This document shows positions 15,768 to 23,078 of a stretch of DNA of 30,792 bases, in pieces. How positions within the stretch are numbered: position 1 is the stretch's first letter; every line of letters begins with the position of its first letter. The position numbers and the translations under genes were made by a program. This DNA is from Oscillospiraceae bacterium (GTDB lineage: Bacteria > Bacillota_A > Clostridia > Oscillospirales > WRJC01): assembly GCA_009785015.1 (NCBI GenBank), contig WQXD01000011.1, positions 1 through 30,792 on the forward strand, given 5' to 3'. Below the pieces are notes generated by a model. It ran no database searches, was not told where the DNA came from, and saw only the letters and a program-made list of their open reading frames with translations.

Positions 15768-16727
15768 ATGAAAAAATTCGATATAATATTAACGCTGATT
15801 TTGCTTGCTTTATCCCTAACTTCATGCTCCAAAGAAAAAAATCTCCTTGGCAACAATATCAACAACAGTGTCCTTTTGAATAATGCGGTCTGTGAAGACA
15901 AAAATTATATATATGTCGCAGATATCGAAAACGGCATCAAAAAAATTGACAAAAAAGATAATTCGGTAACAATATTACGCCATAAAGGAGGCAATTTGAA
16001 TCTGCACAATAATTATTTGTATTACCAGGACATATATGAAGGAAACCTTTGCAGGGTCAGCACAAAAGAAACTGATGGAGATGCTGAATTACTGTTGGGC
16101 TACAAAGATTCTTACTTTATGTTTGATGGGGTGATATATCTTGTTTGCATTTACAATGATATATTTTGCATGGATGCGGATGGAATGAACAAAAAAATGG
16201 ATTCATCTTTTGACAGGAACGAAAAATATTTTATTTGCGGGTATGACAGCAAATATATATACATCATACGTAAATATGACTACACTTCCACAGTAAATAA
16301 AGATGGCCTTTCACTTACGTTTGAATATTTTTTATCGAGGAAAACCCGCGGCGGGGAAAATTTCGAAAATTTGTTTCCTGTGTATTCCGGCTTATACGAT
16401 GAGGTAAACAAATTCCTGCTTATATGCAATGGCTATTCATATTACGCTATCAATGGAAAAATCGTTAGAAACCAGCTTGAAGTAAATGCTCCGGCGGAAG
16501 TATTATACGAAGATGAGTCGGCGGAAAGATTTAAATTGATAGCCGTGCTCGACGAATATATATACTTCAAAGATTGTATAAATGAAGATATCATATACAA
16601 ATTGACTATCGACGATAAAAATGTAGAAGTCATAGACTTGCCGCACGAAAACATAATATTTTATGTAGATGATTCAAAAAACCGCTTGAACTATATAAAA
16701 GATGACGTAATATATACATTAGACTAA
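15768..16727 (+). CDS. lipoprotein with predicted beta-propeller-like repeats
   Basis: A 319-residue protein. The start MKKFDIILTLILLALSLTSC is a textbook lipoprotein signal with lipobox LTSC and Cys20. The rest shows repeated short beta-strand units such as KNYIYVADIENGIKKIDK, NNYLYYQDIYEGNLCRV, KYIYIIRKYDY and DEYIYFKDCINEDIIYKL. This pattern is like the DUF5050-type propeller lipoproteins of Firmicutes, which are of unknown function. It should sit on the outer membrane face. ATG 15768 is used because GGAAGG precedes it and the signal peptide then begins properly. Its base composition is more AT-rich than the genes on both sides, suggesting separate acquisition. Confidence 0.75.
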   Translation: MKKFDIILTLILLALSLTSCSKEKNLLGNNINNSVLLNNAVCEDKNYIYVADIENGIKKIDKKDNSVTILRHKGGNLNLHNNYLYYQDIYEGNLCRVSTKETDGDAELLLGYKDSYFMFDGVIYLVCIYNDIFCMDADGMNKKMDSSFDRNEKYFICGYDSKYIYIIRKYDYTSTVNKDGLSLTFEYFLSRKTRGGENFENLFPVYSGLYDEVNKFLLICNGYSYYAINGKIVRNQLEVNAPAEVLYEDESAERFKLIAVLDEYIYFKDCINEDIIYKLTIDDKNVEVIDLPHENIIFYVDDSKNRLNYIKDDVIYTLD

Positions 16728-16761
16728 TTAACGGAACTCGGTTAACGTGAATTCGGAATTT

Positions 16762-18042
16762 TCATGATTTCGGCAAATCAAAAATTTTCTGCGTGAACCT
16801 ATAGATAAACAGCGCCGCGTCTGCCCTCGTCAAATTTTCGCCGCTCACTTCCGTGTCCATCAAATAACCGGCGGAAGATACAAGATACGCGGCAAATTCT
16901 TTTGCGCTTATTTCTTCTCGAGGCTTGAATTTGCCGTCCGGAATATCACCAAACACCCCCGCGGCCGCGAGGTTTTCAACCGCCTCTTTTTCGGCGGGGG
17001 AAAGGCCGCCGATATCGTCGTATGCGGCGCGGTGTCTTTTTTTCATTTCGCGTATGGCCTCCAAACGAAGCGGTTTTCCGCTGCCGCGCAGTTCAAAGTA
17101 TGTCGGGCAGATCCAGCCGCCTTCGTCATTTTCGTTCCAGGCGTAAACAATAACTGAATTGAATATGGTCTGATTTTTGTTTTCGGCGTTGAAATTAAAA
17201 GCGTTTTCGATGTTTTGCGCTATTTCTTCGGGTGTGCCCTGTTCTGCGTATTGATTTTTAAAATCCTCATAATCGGGCTCCCACGGGGTGGGGTTATCGT
17301 AACGCGGCCTTTTATCCCAGCCGGAAGTGATCTGCGGCACGAATTGCGATCCGGTTTTTTTCATGCTGTTCCATAAGAGCGCGTCGTTTTCCATGACGGC
17401 CGAATACGGACAGCCCGCCGACGGCGTGCCGCCCGTGTACAGGCTTATCGCCTGCAATCCCAGTTCAGAAGCGATCATGGCCGCTTTCGGGATATTGAAA
17501 TTCATTCCTATGATGTATGGTTGGAAAACTCCCGCTTTTTCGCATTTATTGCGAAAAGTTTCCAAGCTGTCTTTTATCGGCCAATCCGCTTCGAATATAT
17601 ATACCACAGGGCGCCCGTCGGCTGTTTTTTGATAATACGGTTTTTTGAACTGCTCGATATAATCGTCCCATTCGGCCCAATCGCCGACAAACCTCTGGCT
17701 TTCAAATATGGCGCACCATTTTATGCCGTTTCTGTACAAACTGTTCTGATAGGCCTTGCGCGCGAAACTCATGCCGCCTTTGTAATGCAGTACGGCGAAA
17801 TAATCTATGCCGTATGTCTTGGCAAACTGTATTTCCTTATCGACGATTTCCTGTTTCGCGCCGTCGATAAACACTTCGTTCGGCCCGGTGATTTCTGCGA
17901 ACCACGGAATTCTGAAATGATATTTTTCCGGGGAGAGCGAACGGTTTACGGCAATCCCCACATCGCCGTGACGGTCGCCCGTCCACGCATCCCAGCGAAT
18001 CGCCCCTATAAGCGGCCTCTCGTTGCGCAAAGACGTATCCAT
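16762..18042 (-). CDS. GH99/WbsX-like glycosidase-type protein with C-terminal SLH-like region
   Basis: A 426-residue protein. Residues 1 to about 340 resemble the glycosyltransferase-WbsX / GH99-like TIM-barrel family: GAIRWDAWTGDRHGDVG, YGIDYFAVLHYKGG, GRPVVYIFEADW, PQITSGWDKRPRYDNPTPW, and SVIVYAWNENDEGGW near the end, probably including catalytic acids. Residues 347-426 hold one SLH-like unit (AVENLAAAGVFGDIPDGKFK, then SAKEFAAYLV) and a partial second one (NLTRADAALFIYRF). SLH domains bind cell-wall polymer outside the cell, yet no signal peptide precedes MDTSLRNERPLIGA. It lies 20 bases after the GH78-like gene and is probably co-transcribed. Its polysaccharide substrate is unknown. Confidence 0.75.
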   Translation of the reverse strand: MDTSLRNERPLIGAIRWDAWTGDRHGDVGIAVNRSLSPEKYHFRIPWFAEITGPNEVFIDGAKQEIVDKEIQFAKTYGIDYFAVLHYKGGMSFARKAYQNSLYRNGIKWCAIFESQRFVGDWAEWDDYIEQFKKPYYQKTADGRPVVYIFEADWPIKDSLETFRNKCEKAGVFQPYIIGMNFNIPKAAMIASELGLQAISLYTGGTPSAGCPYSAVMENDALLWNSMKKTGSQFVPQITSGWDKRPRYDNPTPWEPDYEDFKNQYAEQGTPEEIAQNIENAFNFNAENKNQTIFNSVIVYAWNENDEGGWICPTYFELRGSGKPLRLEAIREMKKRHRAAYDDIGGLSPAEKEAVENLAAAGVFGDIPDGKFKPREEISAKEFAAYLVSSAGYLMDTEVSGENLTRADAALFIYRFTQKIFDLPKS

Positions 18043-18062
18043 AAAACAACTTACCCTTTCTT

Positions 18063-20513
18063 CTATTTCACTTCAAACTCATAATTCCCGCCGCCGGCGT
18101 TGTTTATGACAATATAATCACCGTCGTTTTCGGTTTTTAAACCGCATTCACACGCGGGCTTTCCGTTGATATGGATTTCGCCGCCGCCGATTTTCGGCAG
18201 ATAAATTTGAGCGGTCGTCCCATACGGCGAAATCAGCGAGGCGGCAAATGAATCCGATGTTTTTTTCCATTCGAATTCGATATCGCCGTATATCGTGGGA
18301 ACGCATCCTTCGGCGTAGTCCATTCCCGCAGTCATCGGTTTTACTTTGTACTCCGAAAACCCCGCTTTGAGCGGCTGTATTCCGAGCATATATCCGCTCA
18401 TGATATGCGCCATCGCCGTGTCCGGGTGCGACAAGTCGCCCCAGTTGGCGCCGTTTGCCTGCCCGACGGGATATATCATGCATTCCCATGTCGTACACGG
18501 CCCCCTGTCGTCGTCGAGGGGGGAAAACCAGTCTATTCTGTTTTTGGGCTCGTACAAACGCCCGATTGCCTCGCGGTCAAATCCGTATTCGTAGAATCCG
18601 CGTATGACAAGGCTCACTATTTTGCCGTGGAAAAACTCTTCAGCCATGAAACGGTCCCGTATTTTTTCGGCGGCGCCGTTATCCACAAATTTTACGGCCA
18701 TAGCCAGGGCGTTGGACATAAAACAATAGGCGTCGCTGCCCTTGTGCGTGGTAAAATATCCGTCTGAATGCCATAAATATTTGTTTATCCCCTCGCGCAT
18801 GACTTCCGCTCTTTTTTTAAATATTTGCGCGTCGCTGTGAAATCCCAGATTTTCGGCTATAAACGCCCCGTCCGTCAAAGCGTCCCAAATCAGAATATTA
18901 TTGTATGTGTATTTTCCGATGGTCTGCCCGAGGACATGATCCCACAATCCTTTTGAAGTGTCGTAACGCTGAAAATGAAGGCCGTCCGCTTCGGTATAAT
19001 CCCATAGATAATCGAGGTCGGCTTTCATAACGCCGTACATTGAAGCGCAAGTTTCCAAATCGCCCGTATAGAGCAGGTAATCCGCCAGAGTCGGCACGAA
19101 CCAGGCCGAAAATATATCCGACTGGTAATACCCGTAATCGCCGATTTTGGGCGGTTCTTTGTTTTCCGGATAACATGTGGCCCATACATACCCTTCCGGA
19201 GTGGTGTTGAAGGCGAACATCAAAAGCGAATCGCGCATATAGGAATATCCCTTGAATGTGTAATACAAATTGCGGCCCGCCCAGTCCAAATCGCCTATCC
19301 ACGGGAGCCTGTCGCGTTTGGCCCCGTCCGCCACAAACGACAATGTGCGGCCGAAATCCCATTTATCCAAACCGGATTTAAAATTGTCGTAAAACAACAT
19401 TTCCCCGCCGGGGGACCGCAATATGGCTTCCCCGAAAAACGCCCATTGATCCAACCCCTGGCAAAAACCGCAGGAGCCGTATTCATACGTGCCGTCAGTG
19501 GTGACGTCTATCAGCGATCCGTCGAGATATGTCGTGAAAACGTCGCCGGAAACGACTGTTTTTATGTGATATTCCCGGTTGTCCAAAACACCAGAATCGA
19601 GAGCTTTCGCGTCTTTTATATTTTTGTAAACGCCGTCAACCCGGCGTTTCGCGTAAAATTTACCGTCGAGGTCCAGCCTGAAAATAATGCAGTTATCTTT
19701 ATTCAGCGCTCTTACCACCCATCCGAGCGACGATACCGGACCCGGGTTTTTGGTTATTGACGCGGTAAATTCAAACGAATAATTTGACAATTTGTAAAGA
19801 CCGGCGTCGGCGATGAGCCCGACGCCGTTCGCTTTTGACAGACCGCGCGCGGCGAGCTTTTGGTTGCCCTTTACCACTTCCCACATATTCGAGTTCGCAA
19901 AAGACGCAATCTGGCAGGTATAAGCCGAAGAATACCATAAACCCGTGAGATTCTTATCCGAACAATCGAAATAGCCTTCATATTCCGAGCGGTCGGAGAC
20001 GTTTTCTATGTAATACCACTCCATTTCAATTTCTCCCGCCGTGTCGAGCTGGAAGCGCACCGCGCGCTGCTGCCCCTGTATCATGGGAGAGGCATAAATG
20101 CCGGGCGCGGAAATCGTGTACAATTCATATCTGTACGGATTGGCCGGGGCAGCGGGCAGTTCCACCCCCAAATAAGTGGCCGTGCCGCGGTTGTAATCTC
20201 CGTTTTCGCCGTGTACCGGGTGGAGCAGGTGATCATACCAGTCCGAATATGAAATACGAAGCACCGGATTTCCGGTTTGGGATTTTATTTTGAACACCGG
20301 ATAACCGCCGGGAGTGGATTTTCCCATGTCCATGATAAAAAACGGTTTGTCGCCGGTTTTTTGGGATATGAGCTTTGCGGGCAGGCAGCCGTCATTTAAA
20401 ATGTTTTCAGCCCCGGTTATATCCCCGTATGTATACTTTACCTTTGTGCCGCAGCATTTTAAAGGGCATGTCAGCACATATTTTTGCATTTGCGCTTTTT
20501 TTTCGCTTTTCAT
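18063..20513 (-). CDS. alpha-L-rhamnosidase-like (GH78-type) six-hairpin glycosidase
   Basis: An 816-residue protein. The N-terminal beta-sandwich region is followed by a concanavalin/laminin-G-like insert at about residues 210-370 (YSFEFTASITKNPGPVSSLG, YHIKTVVSGDVFTTYLDGSL). The (alpha/alpha)6 barrel begins around 380 with DGAKRDRLPWIGDLDW at 396-411, where acidic residues match the catalytic region of GH78. Later hallmarks are KYTYNNILIWDALTDGAF, RGPCTTWECMIYPVGQANG and a C-terminal beta domain ending GNYEFEVK. No signal peptide is present, so it likely acts on imported oligosaccharides. ATG 20513 is chosen over the upstream ATG at 20573 because AGGAAAGGGA lies at the right distance. The specificity for rhamnose is a family guess. 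Confidence 0.8.
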   Translation of the reverse strand: MKSEKKAQMQKYVLTCPLKCCGTKVKYTYGDITGAENILNDGCLPAKLISQKTGDKPFFIMDMGKSTPGGYPVFKIKSQTGNPVLRISYSDWYDHLLHPVHGENGDYNRGTATYLGVELPAAPANPYRYELYTISAPGIYASPMIQGQQRAVRFQLDTAGEIEMEWYYIENVSDRSEYEGYFDCSDKNLTGLWYSSAYTCQIASFANSNMWEVVKGNQKLAARGLSKANGVGLIADAGLYKLSNYSFEFTASITKNPGPVSSLGWVVRALNKDNCIIFRLDLDGKFYAKRRVDGVYKNIKDAKALDSGVLDNREYHIKTVVSGDVFTTYLDGSLIDVTTDGTYEYGSCGFCQGLDQWAFFGEAILRSPGGEMLFYDNFKSGLDKWDFGRTLSFVADGAKRDRLPWIGDLDWAGRNLYYTFKGYSYMRDSLLMFAFNTTPEGYVWATCYPENKEPPKIGDYGYYQSDIFSAWFVPTLADYLLYTGDLETCASMYGVMKADLDYLWDYTEADGLHFQRYDTSKGLWDHVLGQTIGKYTYNNILIWDALTDGAFIAENLGFHSDAQIFKKRAEVMREGINKYLWHSDGYFTTHKGSDAYCFMSNALAMAVKFVDNGAAEKIRDRFMAEEFFHGKIVSLVIRGFYEYGFDREAIGRLYEPKNRIDWFSPLDDDRGPCTTWECMIYPVGQANGANWGDLSHPDTAMAHIMSGYMLGIQPLKAGFSEYKVKPMTAGMDYAEGCVPTIYGDIEFEWKKTSDSFAASLISPYGTTAQIYLPKIGGGEIHINGKPACECGLKTENDGDYIVINNAGGGNYEFEVK

Positions 20514-20545
20514 AAAAAAATCCCTTTCCTCAAAGTTATGATATA

Positions 20546-20574
20546 TTGACAACACTACTGTGATATGGTACAAT
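20546..20574 (+). promoter_or_regulatory. consensus promoter of the GNAT gene
   Basis: TTGACA (20546-20551) and TACAAT (20569-20574) have a 17-base spacer, 30 bases before the ATG at 20605. It overlaps the upstream region of the divergent GH78-like gene, whose own promoter I cannot assign with confidence. Confidence 0.75.
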
Positions 20575-20604
20575 TGATTGTAATAAAAACAGGGAGGTCA
20601 GATA

Positions 20605-21087
20605 ATGCAAATACGCAAAACGGCGGTTGCCGATATTGATTCGGTAATGCAAATATACGCGGAAGCGCGTGAGTTCATGCGCGAAAACGGAAATCCGACG
20701 CAGTGGAAAGACAAAAATCCGCCGCAAAGCCTGATAGAAGGGGATATACAACAAAAAAAAAGCTATGTATGCGTCGAAAACGACGAAGTCATCGCAGTTT
20801 TCTATTTCGCCGTCGAATGCGAGCCGGTCTATAACTCGATTGCCGGCAACTGGCTCAGCGACGAAATATACGGCGTGATCCACCGGATCGCGAAACGCCG
20901 TCAAGCGCCTAAGGGCGTGGGGCGCTTTTGTATAGAATGGTGCATCAGGCAATGCGGAAATATAAGAATCGACACGCACGAAAACAACGCGCCCATGCGC
21001 AAGCTGCTCGGCAATCTCGGCTTTGTCTATTGCGGGGTTGCGCGCTATCCCGACGGCGGCGAACGCATGGCCTTTCAGAAAATCTAA
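20605..21087 (+). CDS. GNAT-family N-acetyltransferase
   Basis: A 160-residue GNAT protein. The N-terminus is MQIRKTAVADIDSVMQIY. The middle strand is SYVCVENDEVIAVFYFAVE. The acetyl-CoA region is APKGVGRFCIEWCIRQCGNI, then IRIDTHENNAPMRKLLGNLG, FVYCGVARY and the end ERMAFQKI, the usual motif A/B order. The strand RIDTHENNAPMRKLL is typical of small-molecule acetyltransferases; the substrate is unknown. GGGAGGT lies at a good distance from the ATG. Its stop overlaps the stop of the convergent scfB gene by four bases. Confidence 0.88.
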   Translation: MQIRKTAVADIDSVMQIYAEAREFMRENGNPTQWKDKNPPQSLIEGDIQQKKSYVCVENDEVIAVFYFAVECEPVYNSIAGNWLSDEIYGVIHRIAKRRQAPKGVGRFCIEWCIRQCGNIRIDTHENNAPMRKLLGNLGFVYCGVARYPDGGERMAFQKI

Positions 21088-22493
21088 ATGCCGCTCAAAA
21101 CGGCCTTTATCGCTATCGCGCATTCCACGCGCTTTTTTTCCATTTCACAGGCGATTTCATAGGGCTCATATATGCTGCCGCTGAAATTTTCGTTGTTGGC
21201 GGGGCAGCCTCCGCCGCAAAAATATTTTGCCCAGCATTTTTGGCACTTCTCGTTTGATACTATGTTGTTTTCGTAAAACCTGCCCATCAAATCCCGGTTC
21301 AGGGATATATCCGGCGTGTTCACGTTTCCGAGCCTGTATTTTTCGTTTCCGGCAAACTGGTGGCAGGGGTAGATGCCGCCGTTTGGCGTCACGGCTGCAT
21401 ATTCGCTTCCGGAACCGCAGCCTTTCGCGCGTTTTTTCGCGCAGGGGCCGTTTTCCAAGTCTATGTTGAAATGAAAAAAATTGAAAGTTTCCGCCCTTTT
21501 TCGCCCGCGCCTTATCATTTCCTTTGCCAGAATTTCATATTCCCCGAAGACCGCGGGCAAATCCCGCGCATTTATCGCGTAACCGCTGCTTTCTTCTGCC
21601 ACCACCGGTTCTATCGATATGTTTTCAAATCCGAGTTCCCGCATATGCAGCGCGTCCTCCGCGAAATTCAGATTTTTTTTCGTGAAGGTGCCGCGTATGT
21701 AATAATCCCTGTAATTCGGATTTTTTCGTTTTGCAACCAACTTTTGGTACAGGGGAACGATATCCGCATAGCTGCCGCCGCCGTTCGCGTATTTGCGCAT
21801 TTTGTCGTTTGTCTCTTTTGTCCCGTCCAAGGACAAAACCACATTGGAGATATTTTCGTTTATGAAATCTATTTTTTCCGCATCCAGCAGCGTGCCGTTC
21901 GTGGTCAATGTGAAGCGCACGTTTTTGTTGTATTTTTTTTCGAGCGCGCGCGTATTCGAGACGGTGTTTTTTACCGTTTCGAAATTGAGCAGGGGCTCGC
22001 CGCCAAAAAAATCCACTTCCAGGTTTCTGCGGTTTTTAGAATTTTCCATCAAAAAGCGCATGGCGGCCATCGCCGTTTTTTCACTCATCAATTTGTCTTC
22101 GCCGTTTTCGGAACCGAAACTTCCCCCCCCGGCAAAACAATACGCGCACTCCATGTTGCATTCGTGCGCCACATTCAGGCACAGCGCCTTTACCGGCGTT
22201 TCTTTGGAATACTCAAGTGCCAGATCTTCTTCCTGAGACGAAAATATACAGCGGCTCTCATACAGCTCCAAAAGCTCCGAGTATGCTTTTTTCACCTCGG
22301 AGCCCTCGTATTTCGCCAGTGAATACCTCAAATCCACGGGGCATTCCCCCGGTAGCTCCCTTTGCTTGTTTTTTTCGAGCTCCGTTTCGAGATATCCGGC
22401 CATTTGCGACGCGACGTCGCTCATCAGATGAATTGTTCCGCTCTCGACGTCGAGCACGATATTGTATCCGAAAAGCGTATATCTGTGTATCAT
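21084..22493 (-). CDS. scfB: SCIFF peptide maturase, radical SAM thioether-forming enzyme
   Basis: A 469-residue radical SAM enzyme with an N-terminal peptide-recognition region (RYTLFGYNIVLDVESGTIHL). The cluster motif CNMECAYC places Cys112, Cys116 and Cys119 on the catalytic 4Fe-4S cluster. A SPASM-type C-terminus has cysteines in PCAKKRAKGCG, YPCHQF, CQKCWAKYFCGGGCP and EIACEMEK for auxiliary clusters. This matches the SCIFF maturases that form sulfur-to-carbon thioether crosslinks in the six-cysteine peptide. The ATG at 22493 overlaps the precursor stop as ATGA, so the two are translationally coupled. The pair is nearly universal in Clostridia; the biological role of the product (a ranthipeptide) is only partly known. 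Confidence 0.95.
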   Translation of the reverse strand: MIHRYTLFGYNIVLDVESGTIHLMSDVASQMAGYLETELEKNKQRELPGECPVDLRYSLAKYEGSEVKKAYSELLELYESRCIFSSQEEDLALEYSKETPVKALCLNVAHECNMECAYCFAGGGSFGSENGEDKLMSEKTAMAAMRFLMENSKNRRNLEVDFFGGEPLLNFETVKNTVSNTRALEKKYNKNVRFTLTTNGTLLDAEKIDFINENISNVVLSLDGTKETNDKMRKYANGGGSYADIVPLYQKLVAKRKNPNYRDYYIRGTFTKKNLNFAEDALHMRELGFENISIEPVVAEESSGYAINARDLPAVFGEYEILAKEMIRRGRKRAETFNFFHFNIDLENGPCAKKRAKGCGSGSEYAAVTPNGGIYPCHQFAGNEKYRLGNVNTPDISLNRDLMGRFYENNIVSNEKCQKCWAKYFCGGGCPANNENFSGSIYEPYEIACEMEKKRVECAIAIKAVLSGI

Positions 22494-22672
22494 TTTTGAT
22501 TGTTTTCGCAGCTCTGGTTGGCCACCGTGCAGGAAGTCTTGCAGGCGGACTGGCAGGACGCCTGGCATTCGCCGCATCCCGTCGTTTTTTTGTTTTTTGT
22601 CTTGCTTAGTTTGGGGTTGAGTGTTCTTATATGCGCGTTTTCCCTGGTTTTTTCAACTCTTGTCGTTTCCAT
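22490..22672 (-). CDS. scfA: six-cysteine SCIFF ranthipeptide precursor
   Basis: A 60-residue precursor. The leader half is basic (HIRTLNPKLSKTKNKKT) and the core TGCGECQASCQSACKTSC is followed by TVANQSCEN. Its six cysteines at 33, 36, 40, 44, 48 and 55 fit the six-Cys-in-forty-five pattern. The maturase encoded directly downstream would link Cys to alpha or beta carbons of nearby residues. GGAGGAAA precedes the ATG, and a perfect consensus promoter lies about 40 bases upstream, implying strong constitutive expression. The promoter is back-to-back with that of the aspS operon. Confidence 0.95.
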   Translation of the reverse strand: METTRVEKTRENAHIRTLNPKLSKTKNKKTTGCGECQASCQSACKTSCTVANQSCENNQK

Positions 22673-22712
22673 TTTTGTTTATTTTTCCTCCGGTATATTT
22701 TGGTTTTGACTC

Positions 22713-22741
22713 ATTATACCACACGGCGCGGCAATTGTCAA
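22713..22741 (-). promoter_or_regulatory. perfect sigma-70 consensus promoter of scfA-scfB
   Basis: On the minus strand TTGACA (22736-22741) and TATAAT (22713-22718) match consensus exactly with a 17-base spacer. Confidence 0.85.
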
Positions 22742-22768
22742 TTTAAATTGTAAATTTTTTTTAAATCC

Positions 22769-22797
22769 TTGACATTCGATTCGAAATGTGGTAGAAT
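22769..22797 (+). promoter_or_regulatory. promoter of the T-box aspS-gatCAB operon
   Basis: TTGACA (22769-22774) and TAGAAT (22792-22797) have a 17-base spacer. Transcription would start near 22804, at the beginning of the T-box leader. Confidence 0.8.
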
Positions 22798-22803
22798 CAA
22801 AAC

Positions 22804-23052
22804 CAGAGTTCGGAAAAACCCGCGCATTCGGGAAAGTTTATAAAGAGAGCCGGTCCCATGGGCTGAAAGGATCGTTTAAACGAGTAGTTGCGCGGCAACA
22901 TTTTCCGAAAAATTCCCGGGCTTTTTTTGTAAAATACAATAAATTTAAGTGGGCTTTTTTGGGCCAATGCAGGTGGCACCGCGGGGAAAATATTCTCGTC
23001 CTGGAACAAAAATCGATTTTTGTTGATTTTGTCTCCCGGGCGTTTTTTATTT
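22804..23052 (+). ncRNA. T-box leader (tRNA-sensing riboswitch) of the aspS operon
   Basis: The T-box signature AGGTGGCACCGCGG is at 22971-22984, followed by ATTCTCGTCC. The terminator side carries the perfect palindrome AACAAAAATCGATTTTTGTT (23005-23024), then CCCGGGCG and a T tract at 23043-23048. Upstream conserved pieces AGAGAG (22844-22849) and GGGCTGAAAGG (22859-22869) fit a stem I region, and GTAG (22884-22887) lies in the linker. Uncharged tRNA would stabilise the antiterminator. The expected amino acid is Asn or Asp from the operon content. AAC just before GAGTAG is one candidate specifier and GAT in GGATCG another; I cannot decide without folding. CCCGGGC followed by seven T at 22915-22928 may be a second, earlier termination point. 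Confidence 0.85.
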
Positions 23053-23078
23053 ATTTAACGAAAGGAAAAAACAAGCAT

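Noticed and set aside
21360..22322. Open frame of 320 codons opposite scfB
   Set aside because: It is complementary to a clearly conserved radical SAM gene, and its Cys/Phe/Arg-rich composition is typical of an antisense shadow.
22788..23078. A 97-codon in-frame extension of aspS through the leader
   Set aside because: It crosses the T-box, and the part upstream of 23079 has no AspRS similarity; homologs begin near MYRTHNCGQL. The openness is by chance.
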